Program-made: the position numbers and the translations under genes
Part shown: positions 46,811 to 58,367 of the stretch, one piece after another
Layout of the letters: every line of letters begins with the position of its first letter
Position numbering within the stretch: the stretch's first letter is position 1
Notes under the pieces: model-generated
The model's database searches: none
What the model was told of the DNA's origin: nothing
What the model saw: the letters and a program-made list of their open reading frames with translations, nothing else
DNA from: Ramlibacter lithotrophicus
Lineage (GTDB): Bacteria > Pseudomonadota > Gammaproteobacteria > Burkholderiales > Burkholderiaceae_C
DNA length: 64,000 bases
Reading direction: 5' to 3'
Assembly (NCBI RefSeq): GCF_012184415.1
Contig: NZ_VTOX01000002.1
Location: 496,001 to 560,000, forward strand

Positions 46811-47871
46811 AGCGCACGATGACAGCCTCCCCCAGAAAGATCGCCGTGGTCGGCGCCGGCATCGCCGGCCTCGCCTGCGCCCGCACCCTGGCACAGGCCG
46901 GGCACACCGTCACCTTGCTGGAACAGCGCGCCGCCCCTGGCGGCCGCATGGCCAGCCGGGAATCGCCCTTCGGCAGTTTCGACACGGGCGCCCAGTACTT
47001 CACCGTACGCGACCCGCGCTTCGCGCAGGCACTGGATGCCACGGGCGTGGCGCGCCAGCCGTGGAACGCCAACGCGGTCCGGGTGCTGGACGAGTACGGC
47101 CGCGTGGTCGAAGCCGCGCTGCCGTCGCAGGAGCCGCACTGGGTCGGCGTGCCGGCCATGGACGCGATCGCCGCGCATTGGCTGCGGCCGCTGGCCGCCG
47201 CCGGCTGCGTGGAGCTGGAAACCCGCGTCACGCGTATCGAGCCCGACGCGCTGGACCGCCGGCGCTGGCAGTTGCACACCGCGGGGGCGCAGGACAGCGT
47301 GCATGTCTTCTCCGGGTTCGACGCCGTGCTGCTGGCGCTGCCCCATGGCCTCGCCAGCGCCCTGCTGCGGCAGTCCGGCCTCGCCGCCCGCGCGGTCGAA
47401 CGGCTCGAGCAGGTGCAGTCCGCCCCGTGCTGGACGCTGATGCTGGCGTTTCCGCAGGCGGTGCAGCCGGCGCTGGCGCACCTGGGACCGGCCTGGCACG
47501 CCGCGCACAGTACCCACCACCGCGTGGCATGGGTCGCACGCGAGTCTTCGAAACCCGGCCGCTCGCCCGTCGAGCGCTGGACGGTGCAGGCCAGCCCCGC
47601 GTGGTCGCAGGAGCATCTCGACGACGACGAGCCGCGCGTGCAGGCGAAATTGCTGAAGGCGTTCGCCGAAGTGACCGGCATCCGGGCCCAGCCCGGCTTC
47701 GCGCAGGTCCACCGCTGGCTCTCGGCGCGGACCGAACGGCCGCTCGGTGTCTCGCACCTCTGGGAGCGCAAGACGGGGATCGGGCTGTGCGGCGACTGGT
47801 GCCTGGGGTACCGGGTCGAGGACGCGTTCGTGTCGGGCCTGGAACTCGCGCTCGCGGTGCACGCGGACTGA
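46807..47871 (+). CDS. Renalase-like FAD-dependent oxidoreductase
   Basis: A 354-residue flavoprotein with N-terminal dinucleotide-binding motif IAVVGAGIAGLACARTL, then LEQRAAPGGRMASRESPFGSFDTGAQYFTVRD, seen in parts as GGRMASRE and DTGAQYFTVRD, a renalase hallmark. A C-terminal FAD motif (GIGLCGDWCLGYRVEDAFVSG) is complete. Bacterial renalases oxidise aberrant 2- or 6-dihydro-NAD(P) isomers. ATG 46807 shares four bases with the LysR stop; M at 46819 is an alternative. gluQ follows after 19 bases. Confidence 0.85.
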   Translation: MKRTMTASPRKIAVVGAGIAGLACARTLAQAGHTVTLLEQRAAPGGRMASRESPFGSFDTGAQYFTVRDPRFAQALDATGVARQPWNANAVRVLDEYGRVVEAALPSQEPHWVGVPAMDAIAAHWLRPLAAAGCVELETRVTRIEPDALDRRRWQLHTAGAQDSVHVFSGFDAVLLALPHGLASALLRQSGLAARAVERLEQVQSAPCWTLMLAFPQAVQPALAHLGPAWHAAHSTHHRVAWVARESSKPGRSPVERWTVQASPAWSQEHLDDDEPRVQAKLLKAFAEVTGIRAQPGFAQVHRWLSARTERPLGVSHLWERKTGIGLCGDWCLGYRVEDAFVSGLELALAVHAD

Positions 47872-47890
47872 ACGCACGCGGGCCTGCTGA

Positions 47891-48775
47891 ATGGCTTGCG
47901 CGTACGTCGGCCGTTTCGCCCCCTCGCCCACCGGCCCCTTGCACGCCGGCTCGCTGGTGGCGGCGCTCGCCAGCTGGCTGGATGCGCGGGCGCACGGCGG
48001 CCGCTGGCTGGTGCGCATCGAGGATGTCGACCAGCCGCGCTGCGTGCCCGGTGCCGACCGCCTGATCCTGCGGCAGCTCGCCGACTGCGGACTCCTTCCC
48101 GATGCGCAGCCGCTGTGGCAGTCGACGCGTTCCGCGCTCTACCAGGCGGCCCTCGACGATCTGGCGAGCGCCGGCCGCGCCTATCCCTGCGGTTGTTCGC
48201 GCAAGGACATCGAGCAGGCGCTGGCCGCGCGTGGCCGGCCGCGCGAGCGCCATGGCGAACTGGTCTATCCCGGCACCTGCCGTACCGGCCTGCATGGCCG
48301 TGAGCCCCGGGCCTGGCGCTTTCGCGTCGAGCCCGGCGTCGTGCGCTGGACGGACCGCCGGTTGGGCGCGCAACAGCAGGATGTCGAAGCGGAAGTCGGC
48401 GACTTCGTGCTGCGACGCGCCGACGGGCTCTGGGCCTATCAGCTCGCCGTGGTCGTCGACGACGCGCAGCAGGGCATCACGCAGGTCGTACGCGGCGAGG
48501 ACCTCGCCGACAACACGGCCCGCCAGATCCACCTGCAGCAGGCGTTGCGATTGCCGACGCCCGGCTACCTGCACACGCCGCTGGTGCTGGGGTCCGATGG
48601 CGAGAAGCTGTCAAAACAGAACGGTGCGCAGCCGCTGGACACGAGCGAACCGCTGGCCGCGCTCAACCAGGCAGCCGCCGTGCTCGGGCTCGCGGCGCAT
48701 GGCGGCTCCGTCGCCGAAGCGCTGGCGGCGTGGCAACGGCAATGGCGCGACTCCTACAATCCCGCCGGTGACTGA
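47891..48775 (+). CDS. gluQ: Glutamyl-Q tRNA(Asp) synthetase
   Basis: A 294-residue GluRS paralogue without the anticodon-binding domain, which glutamylates queuosine-34 of tRNA-Asp. The HIGH-type motif is [20 protein letters not shown] and the KMSKS-like motif is [10 protein letters not shown]. Zinc ligands Cys are in YPCGCSRKD and YPGTCR. The trmB GTG start overlaps its last 8 bases. Confidence 0.94.
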   Translation: MACAYVGRFAPSPTGPLHAGSLVAALASWLDARAHGGRWLVRIEDVDQPRCVPGADRLILRQLADCGLLPDAQPLWQSTRSALYQAALDDLASAGRAYPCGCSRKDIEQALAARGRPRERHGELVYPGTCRTGLHGREPRAWRFRVEPGVVRWTDRRLGAQQQDVEAEVGDFVLRRADGLWAYQLAVVVDDAQQGITQVVRGEDLADNTARQIHLQQALRLPTPGYLHTPLVLGSDGEKLSKQNGAQPLDTSEPLAALNQAAAVLGLAAHGGSVAEALAAWQRQWRDSYNPAGD

Positions 48776-49499
48776 ACCCGGCCCCACCCCCGCTCCCGAG
48801 CCCTCTTCCACTGCCGCACCTGCCGGCGTCGCCCGCCCCAGAAGCATCCGCAGCTTCGTGCTGCGCACGGGACGGATCACCACCGGACAGGCCCGTGCGC
48901 TCGCCGAACACGGCGCGAGCGTCATCCTGCCCTTCCGTCACGAGCCGCTGGACTTCGCGGCCGTGTTCGGACGCGACGCGCCAACGGTCCTGGAGATCGG
49001 CTTCGGGATGGGTGAGGCGACGGCGCAGATCGCGACGACCCTGCCCGGCACCGACTTCCTGTGCTGCGAGGTGCACGACCCGGGCGTCGGTGCCCTCGTC
49101 AAGCGGGTGCAGGACCAGCAGCTCGCCAACATCCGCATCGTGCAGCACGATGCCGTCGAAGTGCTCGAACACATGGTGCCGCCCGCGAGCCTGGCCGGCG
49201 TGCACGTCTTCTTTCCCGATCCCTGGCACAAGAAGCGCCACAACAAGCGCCGGCTGATCCAGCCGCCGCTGGTGTCCCTGCTGGCCTCGCGCCTGAAGGC
49301 CGACGGCTATCTCCACTGCGCCACCGACTGGGAGCCGTACGCGCAGCAGATGCTGAAGGTGCTGTCAGCCCAACCCGCGCTGGAGAACACGGCGGCCGGC
49401 TACGCGCCCAAGCCGGACTACCGGCCGCTCACCAAGTTCGAGAACCGCGGCCTGAAGCTGGGCCACGGAGTGTGGGATCTGGTGTTCCGCAAGAGATAG
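48768..49499 (+). CDS. trmB: tRNA (guanine-N7-)-methyltransferase
   Basis: A 243-residue SAM-dependent enzyme that makes m7G46 in tRNA. The SAM-binding motif is [14 protein letters not shown] and the RNA/SAM site is [20 protein letters not shown]. The tail ends [19 protein letters not shown], the usual TrmB C-terminus. The N-terminal 30 residues are a Pro/Ala-rich extension. Start GTG 48768 lies within gluQ; a later start is possible but the gluQ overlap argues for coupling. Opposite alaS with 36 bases between ends. Confidence 0.93.
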   Translation: MTEPGPTPAPEPSSTAAPAGVARPRSIRSFVLRTGRITTGQARALAEHGASVILPFRHEPLDFAAVFGRDAPTVLEIGFGMGEATAQIATTLPGTDFLCCEVHDPGVGALVKRVQDQQLANIRIVQHDAVEVLEHMVPPASLAGVHVFFPDPWHKKRHNKRRLIQPPLVSLLASRLKADGYLHCATDWEPYAQQMLKVLSAQPALENTAAGYAPKPDYRPLTKFENRGLKLGHGVWDLVFRKR

Positions 49500-49535
49500 G
49501 TTTCTTGCTCCCGCCCCCTCTGGGAGAGGGAAAAG

Positions 49536-52160
<2,625 letters not shown>

Positions 52161-52230
52161 GGGGGGCTTCGGGCAGCGCGCGGCCGGGCGGCGAAAACGC
52201 GCGCAAATGCTTGATCCAGCGGAACTTTTC

Positions 52231-52236
52231 ATTATA
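52231..52236 (-). promoter_or_regulatory. Candidate -10 element of alaS
   Basis: Perfect TATAAT on the minus strand 71 bases before the alaS ATG, in the 188-base gap to the divergent gabD. No good -35 at standard spacing. Confidence 0.45.
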
Positions 52237-52348
52237 GGTTTTCGGCCGTTCCCGACTGCCGGCAGGGACGGCGCAACTTGCTATGCTCGATGGCTGGCTG
52301 GCGTCCCCCGCCCCGCCACCTTCTTTCGCAGCCCCGGAGATCCGCGCC

Positions 52349-53827
52349 ATGGACATGAAGACTTCCCCCCTCTCCCTCCTCAAGGACCCCAGCCTCCTGA
52401 AGACCGACGCCCTGATCAACGGCGAGTGGGTCAAGGGGGGCGCGCGCTTCGAGGTGCACGACCCCAGCAACGGCAACAAGCTGGCCGACGTCGCCAACCT
52501 GGGCCCCAAGGAGGCCGAGGCGGCGATCGCAGCGGCCAACGCGGCGTGGCCGGCCTGGCGCAGCAAGACCGCCAAGGAGCGCAGCATCACCCTGCGCAAG
52601 TGGTACGACCTGCTGATGGCCAACCAGGAAGACCTGGGCCGCATCATGACCGCCGAACAGGGCAAGCCGTTCCCGGAGGCCAAGGGCGAGGTCGCCTACG
52701 GCGCCAGCTTCGTCGAGTGGTACGCCGAGGAAGCCAAGCGCGTCAACGGCGAAACCCTGCCGCAGTTCGACAACAACCGGCGCCTGCTGGTGCTGCGCCA
52801 GCCGATCGGTGTGTGCGCGGCCATCACGCCGTGGAACTTCCCGCTGGCCATGATCACCCGCAAGGTCGCGCCGGCGCTCGCCGCCGGCTGCCCGGTGATC
52901 ATCAAGCCGGCCGAGCTGACGCCGCTCACCGCGCTGGCCACGGCTGAACTGGCGATCCGCGCCGGCATCCCGGCCGGCGTGCTGAACATGATCACGGCCG
53001 ACGGCCCCAACAGCATCGCCGTCGGGAAGGTGTTCTGCGCCAGCGACGTCGTGCGCCACATCAGTTTCACCGGGTCCACGGAAGTGGGCCGGATCCTGAT
53101 GGCGCAGAGCGCCCCCACCGTCAAGAAGCTCAGCCTGGAACTGGGCGGCAACGCGCCGTTCATCGTGTTCGACGATGCCGACATCGACTCCGCCGTCGAA
53201 GGCGCCATGGCGAGCAAGTACCGCAATGCCGGCCAGACCTGCGTGTGCGCCAACCGCATCTACGTCCAGGAAGGCGTGTACGACCAGTTCGTGCAGAAGT
53301 TCTCGGCCAAGGTCTCCGCGCTGAAGGTCGGCAACGGCTTCGAGGACGGCGTGGTGCAAGGTCCGCTGATCGAGGACGCGGCCGTCGAGAAGGTCGAGCG
53401 CCACGTCGCCGATGCCGTCGCCAAGGGCGGCAAGGTGGTGGTCGGCGGCACCAAGCTGCAAGGGCAGTTCTTCCAGCCCACGGTGATCGCCGACGCCACC
53501 GGCAACATGCTGTGCGCCAAGGAAGAGACCTTCGGTCCGCTGGCGCCCGTCTTCAAGTTCAAGACCGAGCAGGAAGCGATCCAGGCGGCGAACAACACCG
53601 AGTTCGGCCTGGCGAGCTACTTCTACAGCCGCGACGTGGGCCGCATCTTCCGCGTCAGCGAGGCGCTGGAATACGGCATGGTCGGCATCAACGTCGGCAT
53701 CATCGCCACCGAGCACGTCCCGTTCGGCGGCGTGAAGCAGTCGGGGCTGGGCCGTGAAGGCTCCAGCCACGGAATGGAGGAATACGTGGAGATGAAGTAC
53801 CTCTGCGTCGGCGACATCCTGAAGTAA
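52349..53827 (+). CDS. gabD: NAD(P)-dependent succinate-semialdehyde dehydrogenase
   Basis: A 492-residue aldehyde dehydrogenase. The catalytic cysteine lies in NAGQTCVCANR (C298) and the general base is E264 in LSLELGGNAP; GSTEVGR is the cofactor motif and ITPWNFP the N-site. The pattern QFDNNRRLLVLRQPIGVC near residue 140 and the length fit GabD, oxidising succinate semialdehyde to succinate in GABA/4-aminobutyrate degradation. No GABA aminotransferase is adjacent; a class III aminotransferase occurs at 4588-5922. Divergent from alaS. Confidence 0.92.
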   Translation: MDMKTSPLSLLKDPSLLKTDALINGEWVKGGARFEVHDPSNGNKLADVANLGPKEAEAAIAAANAAWPAWRSKTAKERSITLRKWYDLLMANQEDLGRIMTAEQGKPFPEAKGEVAYGASFVEWYAEEAKRVNGETLPQFDNNRRLLVLRQPIGVCAAITPWNFPLAMITRKVAPALAAGCPVIIKPAELTPLTALATAELAIRAGIPAGVLNMITADGPNSIAVGKVFCASDVVRHISFTGSTEVGRILMAQSAPTVKKLSLELGGNAPFIVFDDADIDSAVEGAMASKYRNAGQTCVCANRIYVQEGVYDQFVQKFSAKVSALKVGNGFEDGVVQGPLIEDAAVEKVERHVADAVAKGGKVVVGGTKLQGQFFQPTVIADATGNMLCAKEETFGPLAPVFKFKTEQEAIQAANNTEFGLASYFYSRDVGRIFRVSEALEYGMVGINVGIIATEHVPFGGVKQSGLGREGSSHGMEEYVEMKYLCVGDILK

Positions 53828-53969
53828 GGCTGCCTCAGCCACGGCCCACCCGCCGTGGCGCGCTCCTACAGCGGGCGCCAGCGGCCGCTGACTTCTTGCT
53901 CCGGTGCCAGGCACGAGAGTGCGGGACGCGGCGGCCGCCGCGCGTCCAACACCAACACCGGAGTACCCC

Positions 53970-54785
53970 ATGCCAGCAGAAATCACCGAATGGAGTTCTG
54001 CCCTGATGACGTCCCTGGCCGCGGCCATGGCGATGTTCTTCTCGGCCATTCCCAAAGTCCTCGGCTTCCTCGTGATCCTGGTCGCGGGCTGGTTCATCGC
54101 CAGCCTCATCGAGAAGGGCGTCGCCGCGATCCTGCGCGCGATCCGCTTCAACGAACTGGCCGCGCGAGCCGGTCTCGCCGATTTCGTCGAGAAGATGCAG
54201 ATGAGCACCGACCCGGCCGGCATGATCGGCCTGGTCGTCAAGTGGTTCGTGCGGCTCATCGCCCTGGTGGTGGCGTTCGACGCGCTCGGCCTGCCGGCGG
54301 TGTCAGAGGTGCTGCAGCAGTTCCTGATGTGGCTGCCGAACCTCGTGGTCGCGCTGGTGGTGCTGGTGATCGGCGGCCTGGCCGCGCGCGCCCTGAGCAA
54401 CCTGGTGCGCGGCGCCGCGTCCGAAGGCGGGCTGGGCAACGCCAACTTCCTCGCCAAGCTGGCCTCGGTGATGGTCTGGGCGTTCGCGATCGTGGTCGCC
54501 GTCAACCAGATCGGCATCGCCACCGCGCTGGTGAACACGCTCTTCATGGCCTTTGTGGGTGCCATCGCCCTGGGCGCCGGGCTCGCCTTCGGCCTCGGCG
54601 GACGGGAGACGGCGGCGGAAATCCTGCGCAAGTGGTACGGCAAGGCGCAGGAGAACAAGGGCGCCATCGTCCGCACGGCCGACGCCGTCGAGCGGCGCGC
54701 CGAAAACGCCGGCAGTTTCAGCGACGCGTCGCAGCAGTGGCGGCCGAATCCGGCGGACCGGCGCCACGACGCCGAGGGCGGCTGA
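53970..54785 (+). CDS. MscS-like small membrane protein with conserved TM-helix repeats
   Basis: A 271-residue protein with four to five membrane helices and two or three copies of the conserved TM-helix motif seen in YnaI/MscS relatives (VLGFLVILVAGWFIASLIEKGV and LPNLVVALVVLVIGGLAARALSNLVRG, given as VILVAGWFIASLIEKG and VVLVIGGLAARALSNL). It lacks the beta domain of full MscS and ends with a charged tail. A role in membrane-tension response or regulation is inferred only. GAGT precedes ATG at 53970. A terminator follows at 54810. Confidence 0.8.
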   Translation: MPAEITEWSSALMTSLAAAMAMFFSAIPKVLGFLVILVAGWFIASLIEKGVAAILRAIRFNELAARAGLADFVEKMQMSTDPAGMIGLVVKWFVRLIALVVAFDALGLPAVSEVLQQFLMWLPNLVVALVVLVIGGLAARALSNLVRGAASEGGLGNANFLAKLASVMVWAFAIVVAVNQIGIATALVNTLFMAFVGAIALGAGLAFGLGGRETAAEILRKWYGKAQENKGAIVRTADAVERRAENAGSFSDASQQWRPNPADRRHDAEGG

Positions 54786-54809
54786 GCAGTCCGCCCACCC
54801 AGGGACCGG

Positions 54810-54841
54810 GGACGGCGCCCCGCGGCGGCCGTCCTTTTTTC
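54810..54841 (+). terminator. Rho-independent terminator after the MscS-like gene
   Basis: GGACGGC pairs with GCCGTCC across an 11-base loop and is followed by six T residues at 54835-54840. Confidence 0.85.
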
Positions 54842-54906
54842 TGTCCGCGCCTCGGGCGCCGCGCCGGCAGGGGCATCCGCCGTGATGACATAATCGCGGC
54901 TGTCCC

Positions 54907-54980
54907 GCGGGCGTCGTTCAATGGCAGGACCTGAGCTTCCCAAGCTCAAGACGTGGGTTCGATTCCCATCGCCCGCTCCA
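54907..54980 (+). tRNA. tRNA-Gly (anticodon CCC)
   Basis: A 74-base tRNA with encoded CCA. Acceptor stem GCGGGCG/CGCCCGC, anticodon loop TTCCCAA with CCC, T arm GGTTCGATTCC. A CATAAT at 54889-54894 is a probable -10. Immediately downstream lie fragments of hsdR and fic, indicating use of this tRNA as an integration site in the past. Confidence 0.97.
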
Positions 54981-55046
54981 CATCCCTGTGGCTCACGGTG
55001 CCGCTGGCCCAATTACCTGACTTGGTGCGTGGCCCCTCGTACAGCT

Positions 55047-55343
55047 GCCCGGCCCGAGCAGGATGTCGCGCAGCCCTTCGCGCACCCGCTCAGATCCAAG
55101 CGCCTGCGTGCTCATCGTGCCGTGCGCGTCCAGTGCATCCATGATGGCGTGCAGCAGCGCGTCCCTCAGGTCGGGCGAGTTGGCGAACTGCTCCTTGCTG
55201 TTGCTGGCGGCCTGCCGCACCAGGGTCTGGTTCTCCAGCAGCTTGCCCTTGAGCACGCCATTGACGTAGACCAGCTGGTCGTCGTCGGTGAGGTCGCCCT
55301 CGAACAGGCCATTCACCTTCTGGATGATCTCGTCACGCGACGC
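55047..55343 (-). pseudogene. HsdR C-terminal remnant (type I restriction subunit R)
   Basis: About 99 codons matching the C-terminal end of type I restriction endonuclease subunit R: DLTDDDQLVYVNGVLKGKLLE, NSKEQFANSPDLRDALLHAIMDALDAHGTMSTQ, seen as EQFANSPDLRDALLHAIMDA, and ERVREGLRDILLGPG. The frame then shifts: the DNA continues CAGCTGTACGAG, which in a +1 frame would read QLYE as in intact HsdR, implying a one-base loss. No upstream motor or nuclease domains exist; the preceding sequence is the end of fic. A decayed fragment between tRNA-Gly and fic. Confidence 0.82.
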
Positions 55344-56349
55344 CTCCTTCCGGCACTTCGTCGGTGAACAGCCGCACGTAGGGCTCGTAGCGAAAGCGCC
55401 GGTTGCGCGCATACCCGGTCATTTCAGCCACCACGCCCAGTTCGGCCAGGCGCGCCACCAGGTTGTTGGCCGCGGCGTAGGTGGTGCCGGTCAGGGCCCG
55501 GACGTCGGCGACCGTGACGATGGGCCGGTCGTAGAGGCTCTCCAGCACTCGGTGGCCGTTGCCCGCCGCCCGCCCCAGCCCTGCGGTGATGGCGGCGCGG
55601 TGCTGCTCGCGCAGTAGCTGGATGCGCCGCGCCGTGTCCGTCGCCTCGCCGGCAACCTCGATCACGCCGCGCAGGAAGAACGCCAGCCAGTCTTCCCACG
55701 CGCCGCGCTCGCGCACGGCCTGCAGGTGCTCGTAATACGCCTGCCGGTGCGCGCGGAAGAAGTGCGACAGGTACAGCACCGGCTTGTGCAGCACGCCGCA
55801 TTCCGTCAGCAGGAAGGTGATCAGCAGACGGCCGACGCGCCCGTTGCCGTCCAGGAAGGGGTGGATGGTCTCGAACTGCACGTGCGCCAGCGCGATCTTC
55901 ACCAGCGGCGGCAGCGCGCCGTCGTCATGCAGGAAGCGCTCCAGGTCGCCCAGTGCCTGCGGCACTTCCGCCGCCGGCGGCGGCACGAAGCTGGCGGTGG
56001 CCAGCGTGCAACCCGCCGGGCCGATCCAGTTCTGGCTGCGACGCAGTTCGCCGGGCTGCAACCGCCCGCCGCGTACGCCCTGCAAGAGTTGCTCGTGGAT
56101 CTCCCGGATCAGCCGCACCGAAACGGGCAGTTCCGGCAGGCGGGCCAGCCCGTGCTTCATGGCCCGCACGTAGTTGACCACTTCGTCCACATCCCGCGGC
56201 ATGGATTCGTCGAACAGTTCGGCTTCGGCCGCCAGCAGGTCCTGCAGCGAGCTCTGCGTGCCCTCGCATGGACTTTCCTGGCTTGAACATGGCCGCAGGA
56301 GCGCTCCATGTAATAGGCTGCGTTGATTATGGAGCACGGCAGTGGCCAT
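55333..56349 (-). CDS. Fic family protein, N-terminally truncated
   Basis: A 338-residue reading frame with an intact Fic core: HPFLDGNGRVGR (residues 163-174), the AMP-transfer motif, and GELRRSQNWIGPAG upstream, then a C-terminal winged-helix (ALTGTTYAAANNLVARLAELGVV). Homologues have ~70 extra N-terminal residues; here they are replaced by unrelated sequence (MATAVLHNQRSLLHGALLRPC). The inhibitory-helix motif normally reading SSxIEGTQSS is broken to SSQESPCEGTQSS by extra residues. It may be inactive or deregulated. ATG at 56349 is 9 bases from a long palindrome (56358-56405). Overlaps the hsdR remnant by 11 bases. Confidence 0.75.
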   Translation of the reverse strand: MATAVLHNQRSLLHGALLRPCSSQESPCEGTQSSLQDLLAAEAELFDESMPRDVDEVVNYVRAMKHGLARLPELPVSVRLIREIHEQLLQGVRGGRLQPGELRRSQNWIGPAGCTLATASFVPPPAAEVPQALGDLERFLHDDGALPPLVKIALAHVQFETIHPFLDGNGRVGRLLITFLLTECGVLHKPVLYLSHFFRAHRQAYYEHLQAVRERGAWEDWLAFFLRGVIEVAGEATDTARRIQLLREQHRAAITAGLGRAAGNGHRVLESLYDRPIVTVADVRALTGTTYAAANNLVARLAELGVVAEMTGYARNRRFRYEPYVRLFTDEVPEGGVA

Positions 56350-56357
56350 ATTCCAGG

Positions 56358-56405
56358 CAGGTGTTGCCCATCAGGCAGCGATCGTCGCCGGATGAGCAAC
56401 ACCTG
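56358..56405. repeat. Long imperfect palindrome upstream of the truncated fic gene
   Basis: CAGGTGTTGC (56358-56367) and its exact complement (56396-56405) enclose further pairs (CATC/GATG, GGC/GCC), giving a stem of about 17 bp over 48 bases. No T tract, so not a classical terminator. It marks the left-over junction where the fic 5' part ends. Confidence 0.65.
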
Positions 56406-56531
56406 AGCCCGGCTTCAACCGCTGCCCGCGGTCATGCCGCGACGGCAGTTCCACACCTGTAGTGTTTCGATGCTTGCACCAGCCCCCGGACGTCGATCTG
56501 GCCCACGCTGAACGGGGCAGGACGCTGAAGC

Positions 56532-56852
56532 TCAGTTCGGCCCGCCGTTCGCGTACGGATCCATCGTCAGCGTCGCGGCGCTGCCCATCCGCCGAACGTC
56601 CACCCGCTCGGCGCTTCGCACGGGCGCTGTTGCGGCCGCGTCGACGTAGCCACGCTCGCCAACGGACGTCTGCCCGCCGCGCTTGATGAAGCTGAAAAGC
56701 TCGCTGCGCACCTGCTCGCGAGTCAGCGTGCTCTGTGCGGGCGCCGGCACAAAGCCGATTTCCCCGTTCACCCATTGGCCGGCTTCGGCGAACGCGGCGG
56801 GCGCGGCGGCGGCTGCAATGACGAAGGCCAGGGCGGTTTGACGGAACGACAT
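56532..56852 (-). CDS. DUF4148 domain exported protein
   Basis: A 106-residue protein with a signal peptide (1-22, ending AAPAAFA then EAGQ) and a DUF4148-like segment: LTREQVRSELFSFIKRGG near residues 43-60, followed by a low-complexity tail to DPYANGGPN. DUF4148 proteins are abundant small periplasmic proteins of Burkholderiales with no established function. AGAGGAG precedes the ATG by 6 bases. It sits alone between the island scar and the fsr gene. Confidence 0.75.
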   Translation of the reverse strand: MSFRQTALAFVIAAAAAPAAFAEAGQWVNGEIGFVPAPAQSTLTREQVRSELFSFIKRGGQTSVGERGYVDAAATAPVRSAERVDVRRMGSAATLTMDPYANGGPN

Positions 56853-57097
56853 GATTCACTCCTCTGAAGACTGGGGGGAGCCCCTCGCGGGACTCGCGAT
56901 GCATCCCTTGCATCACGGTTCCCACTGTAGGTTTCAGGTCACGGCAGGACGCTGACCCGGCGATTACGATTCTGAAAACCGTCCGGTCTTGCCGGGCATC
57001 TCGCGCGAGGCTCCTACACTCGGGCCATGAGAAAGTCGACGACCACCCGCGGCACGATGCGCTGCGAGCCGCACCGGCGCATCGGAGAACGGCGGCC

Positions 57098-58303
57098 GTG
57101 AGCACCGACGCCTCCCTGCGCGGCGTGGGCTCCCGCGATGCGAACTTCGCCATCCTGGTCTCGCTGAGCGTGTGCCACCTGCTCAATGACACGAACCAGT
57201 CGCTGCTGTCCGCGATCTACCCGGTCCTGAAGGACTCGTATCGCCTGGATTTCGTCCAGATCGGGTTCATCACCCTGGCTTTCCAGGTCACGGCCTCGAT
57301 GCTGCAGCCGGTGGTGGGCATGGTCACCGACCGGCGGCCGCTGCCGTTCTCGCTGCCGGTGGGGATGGCCTCCACCCTGGCGGGGTTGCTGCTGCTGTCG
57401 GTAGCCGGCTCCTACGGCCTGATCCTGCTGGCCGCGGCGCTGATCGGCATCGGCTCCGCGGTCTTCCATCCGGAGGCGTCGCGCGTGGCGCGGATGGCGT
57501 CGGGCGGGCGCTACGGCTTCGCGCAGTCGCTGTTCCAGGTGGGCGGCAGTTCCGGCTCGGCGCTTGGGCCGCTGCTGGCGGCCTTCGTCGTCGTGCCGCA
57601 CGGACAGGCGAGCATCGCGTGGTTTGCGCTGGCAGCGCTCGTCGCCATCGCGCTGCTGGCCAACGTCAGCGCGTGGTACCACCGGCACCCTTCGATCGTG
57701 CAGCCCCGCGACGGCCGGCAGGCGCCGCCCACCCGGTCTCCCCTCCCCCGTGGCCGGACCATGGTCGCCGTCGCCGTGCTGATCGCGCTGCTGTTCTCGA
57801 AGAACGTCTACACCGCGAGCCTCAGTTCGTACTACACCTTCTACCTGATCCAGAAGTTCGGCCTGTCGGTTCAGGACGCGCAGATCCTCCTGTTCGTGTT
57901 CCTCGCCGCGGTCGTGGCCGGCACCCTGGCCGGCGGCCAGATCGGGGACCGGTTCGGCCGCAAGCCGGTGATCTGGTTTTCCATCCTGGGCGCGCTGCCG
58001 TTCGCGCTGCTGCTGCCTTACGCGACGCTGTTCTGGACCGGCGTGCTGTCGGTGGTGATCGGGCTGATCCTGTCGTCGGCATTCTCCGCCATCCTGGTCT
58101 ATGCGCAGGACCTGCTGCCCGGTCGGGTCGGCCTGGTCGCCGGAATCTTCTACGGCTTCTCCTTCGGGCTCGCCGGGCTGGGCGCCGCGGCGCTGGGCCA
58201 CGTCGCCGACCTGACCAGCATCGAGACGGTGTACCGCGCCTGCTCCTTCCTGCCGCTCATCGGCCTGCTCACGGCCTTTCTGCCGAAGCTCGGGCGGCAC
58301 TGA
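57098..58303 (+). CDS. fsr: Fosmidomycin-resistance-like MFS transporter
   Basis: A 401-residue MFS permease closely matching the Fsr group: CHLLNDTNQSLLSAIYPVLKDSYRL, seen as CHLLNDTNQSLLSAIYP, QIGFITLAFQVTASMLQPVVG and FHPEASRVARMASGGRYGFAQSLFQVGG, seen as FHPEASRVARMASGG. Fsr proteins export fosmidomycin and similar small molecules when overexpressed; natural substrate unknown. GTG start at 57098. The next MFS gene begins 64 bases later in the same direction. Confidence 0.88.
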   Translation: MSTDASLRGVGSRDANFAILVSLSVCHLLNDTNQSLLSAIYPVLKDSYRLDFVQIGFITLAFQVTASMLQPVVGMVTDRRPLPFSLPVGMASTLAGLLLLSVAGSYGLILLAAALIGIGSAVFHPEASRVARMASGGRYGFAQSLFQVGGSSGSALGPLLAAFVVVPHGQASIAWFALAALVAIALLANVSAWYHRHPSIVQPRDGRQAPPTRSPLPRGRTMVAVAVLIALLFSKNVYTASLSSYYTFYLIQKFGLSVQDAQILLFVFLAAVVAGTLAGGQIGDRFGRKPVIWFSILGALPFALLLPYATLFWTGVLSVVIGLILSSAFSAILVYAQDLLPGRVGLVAGIFYGFSFGLAGLGAAALGHVADLTSIETVYRACSFLPLIGLLTAFLPKLGRH

Positions 58304-58367
58304 GCCGCATGGCACGCGGAACAACCGCCGCCGCTACACTCGGCTCCTTTCATTCTTCGTCCCCGTC

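Noticed and set aside
49500..49535. Hairpin CCCTCT/AGAGGG between trmB and alaS as a terminator
   Set aside because: Only a 6 bp stem with 3-base loop and no T tract in either direction.
54981..56531. Duplicate of the tRNA-Gly 3' end as an attachment site
   Set aside because: No second copy of the T-arm/acceptor sequence was found in the window, so no att pair can be given.
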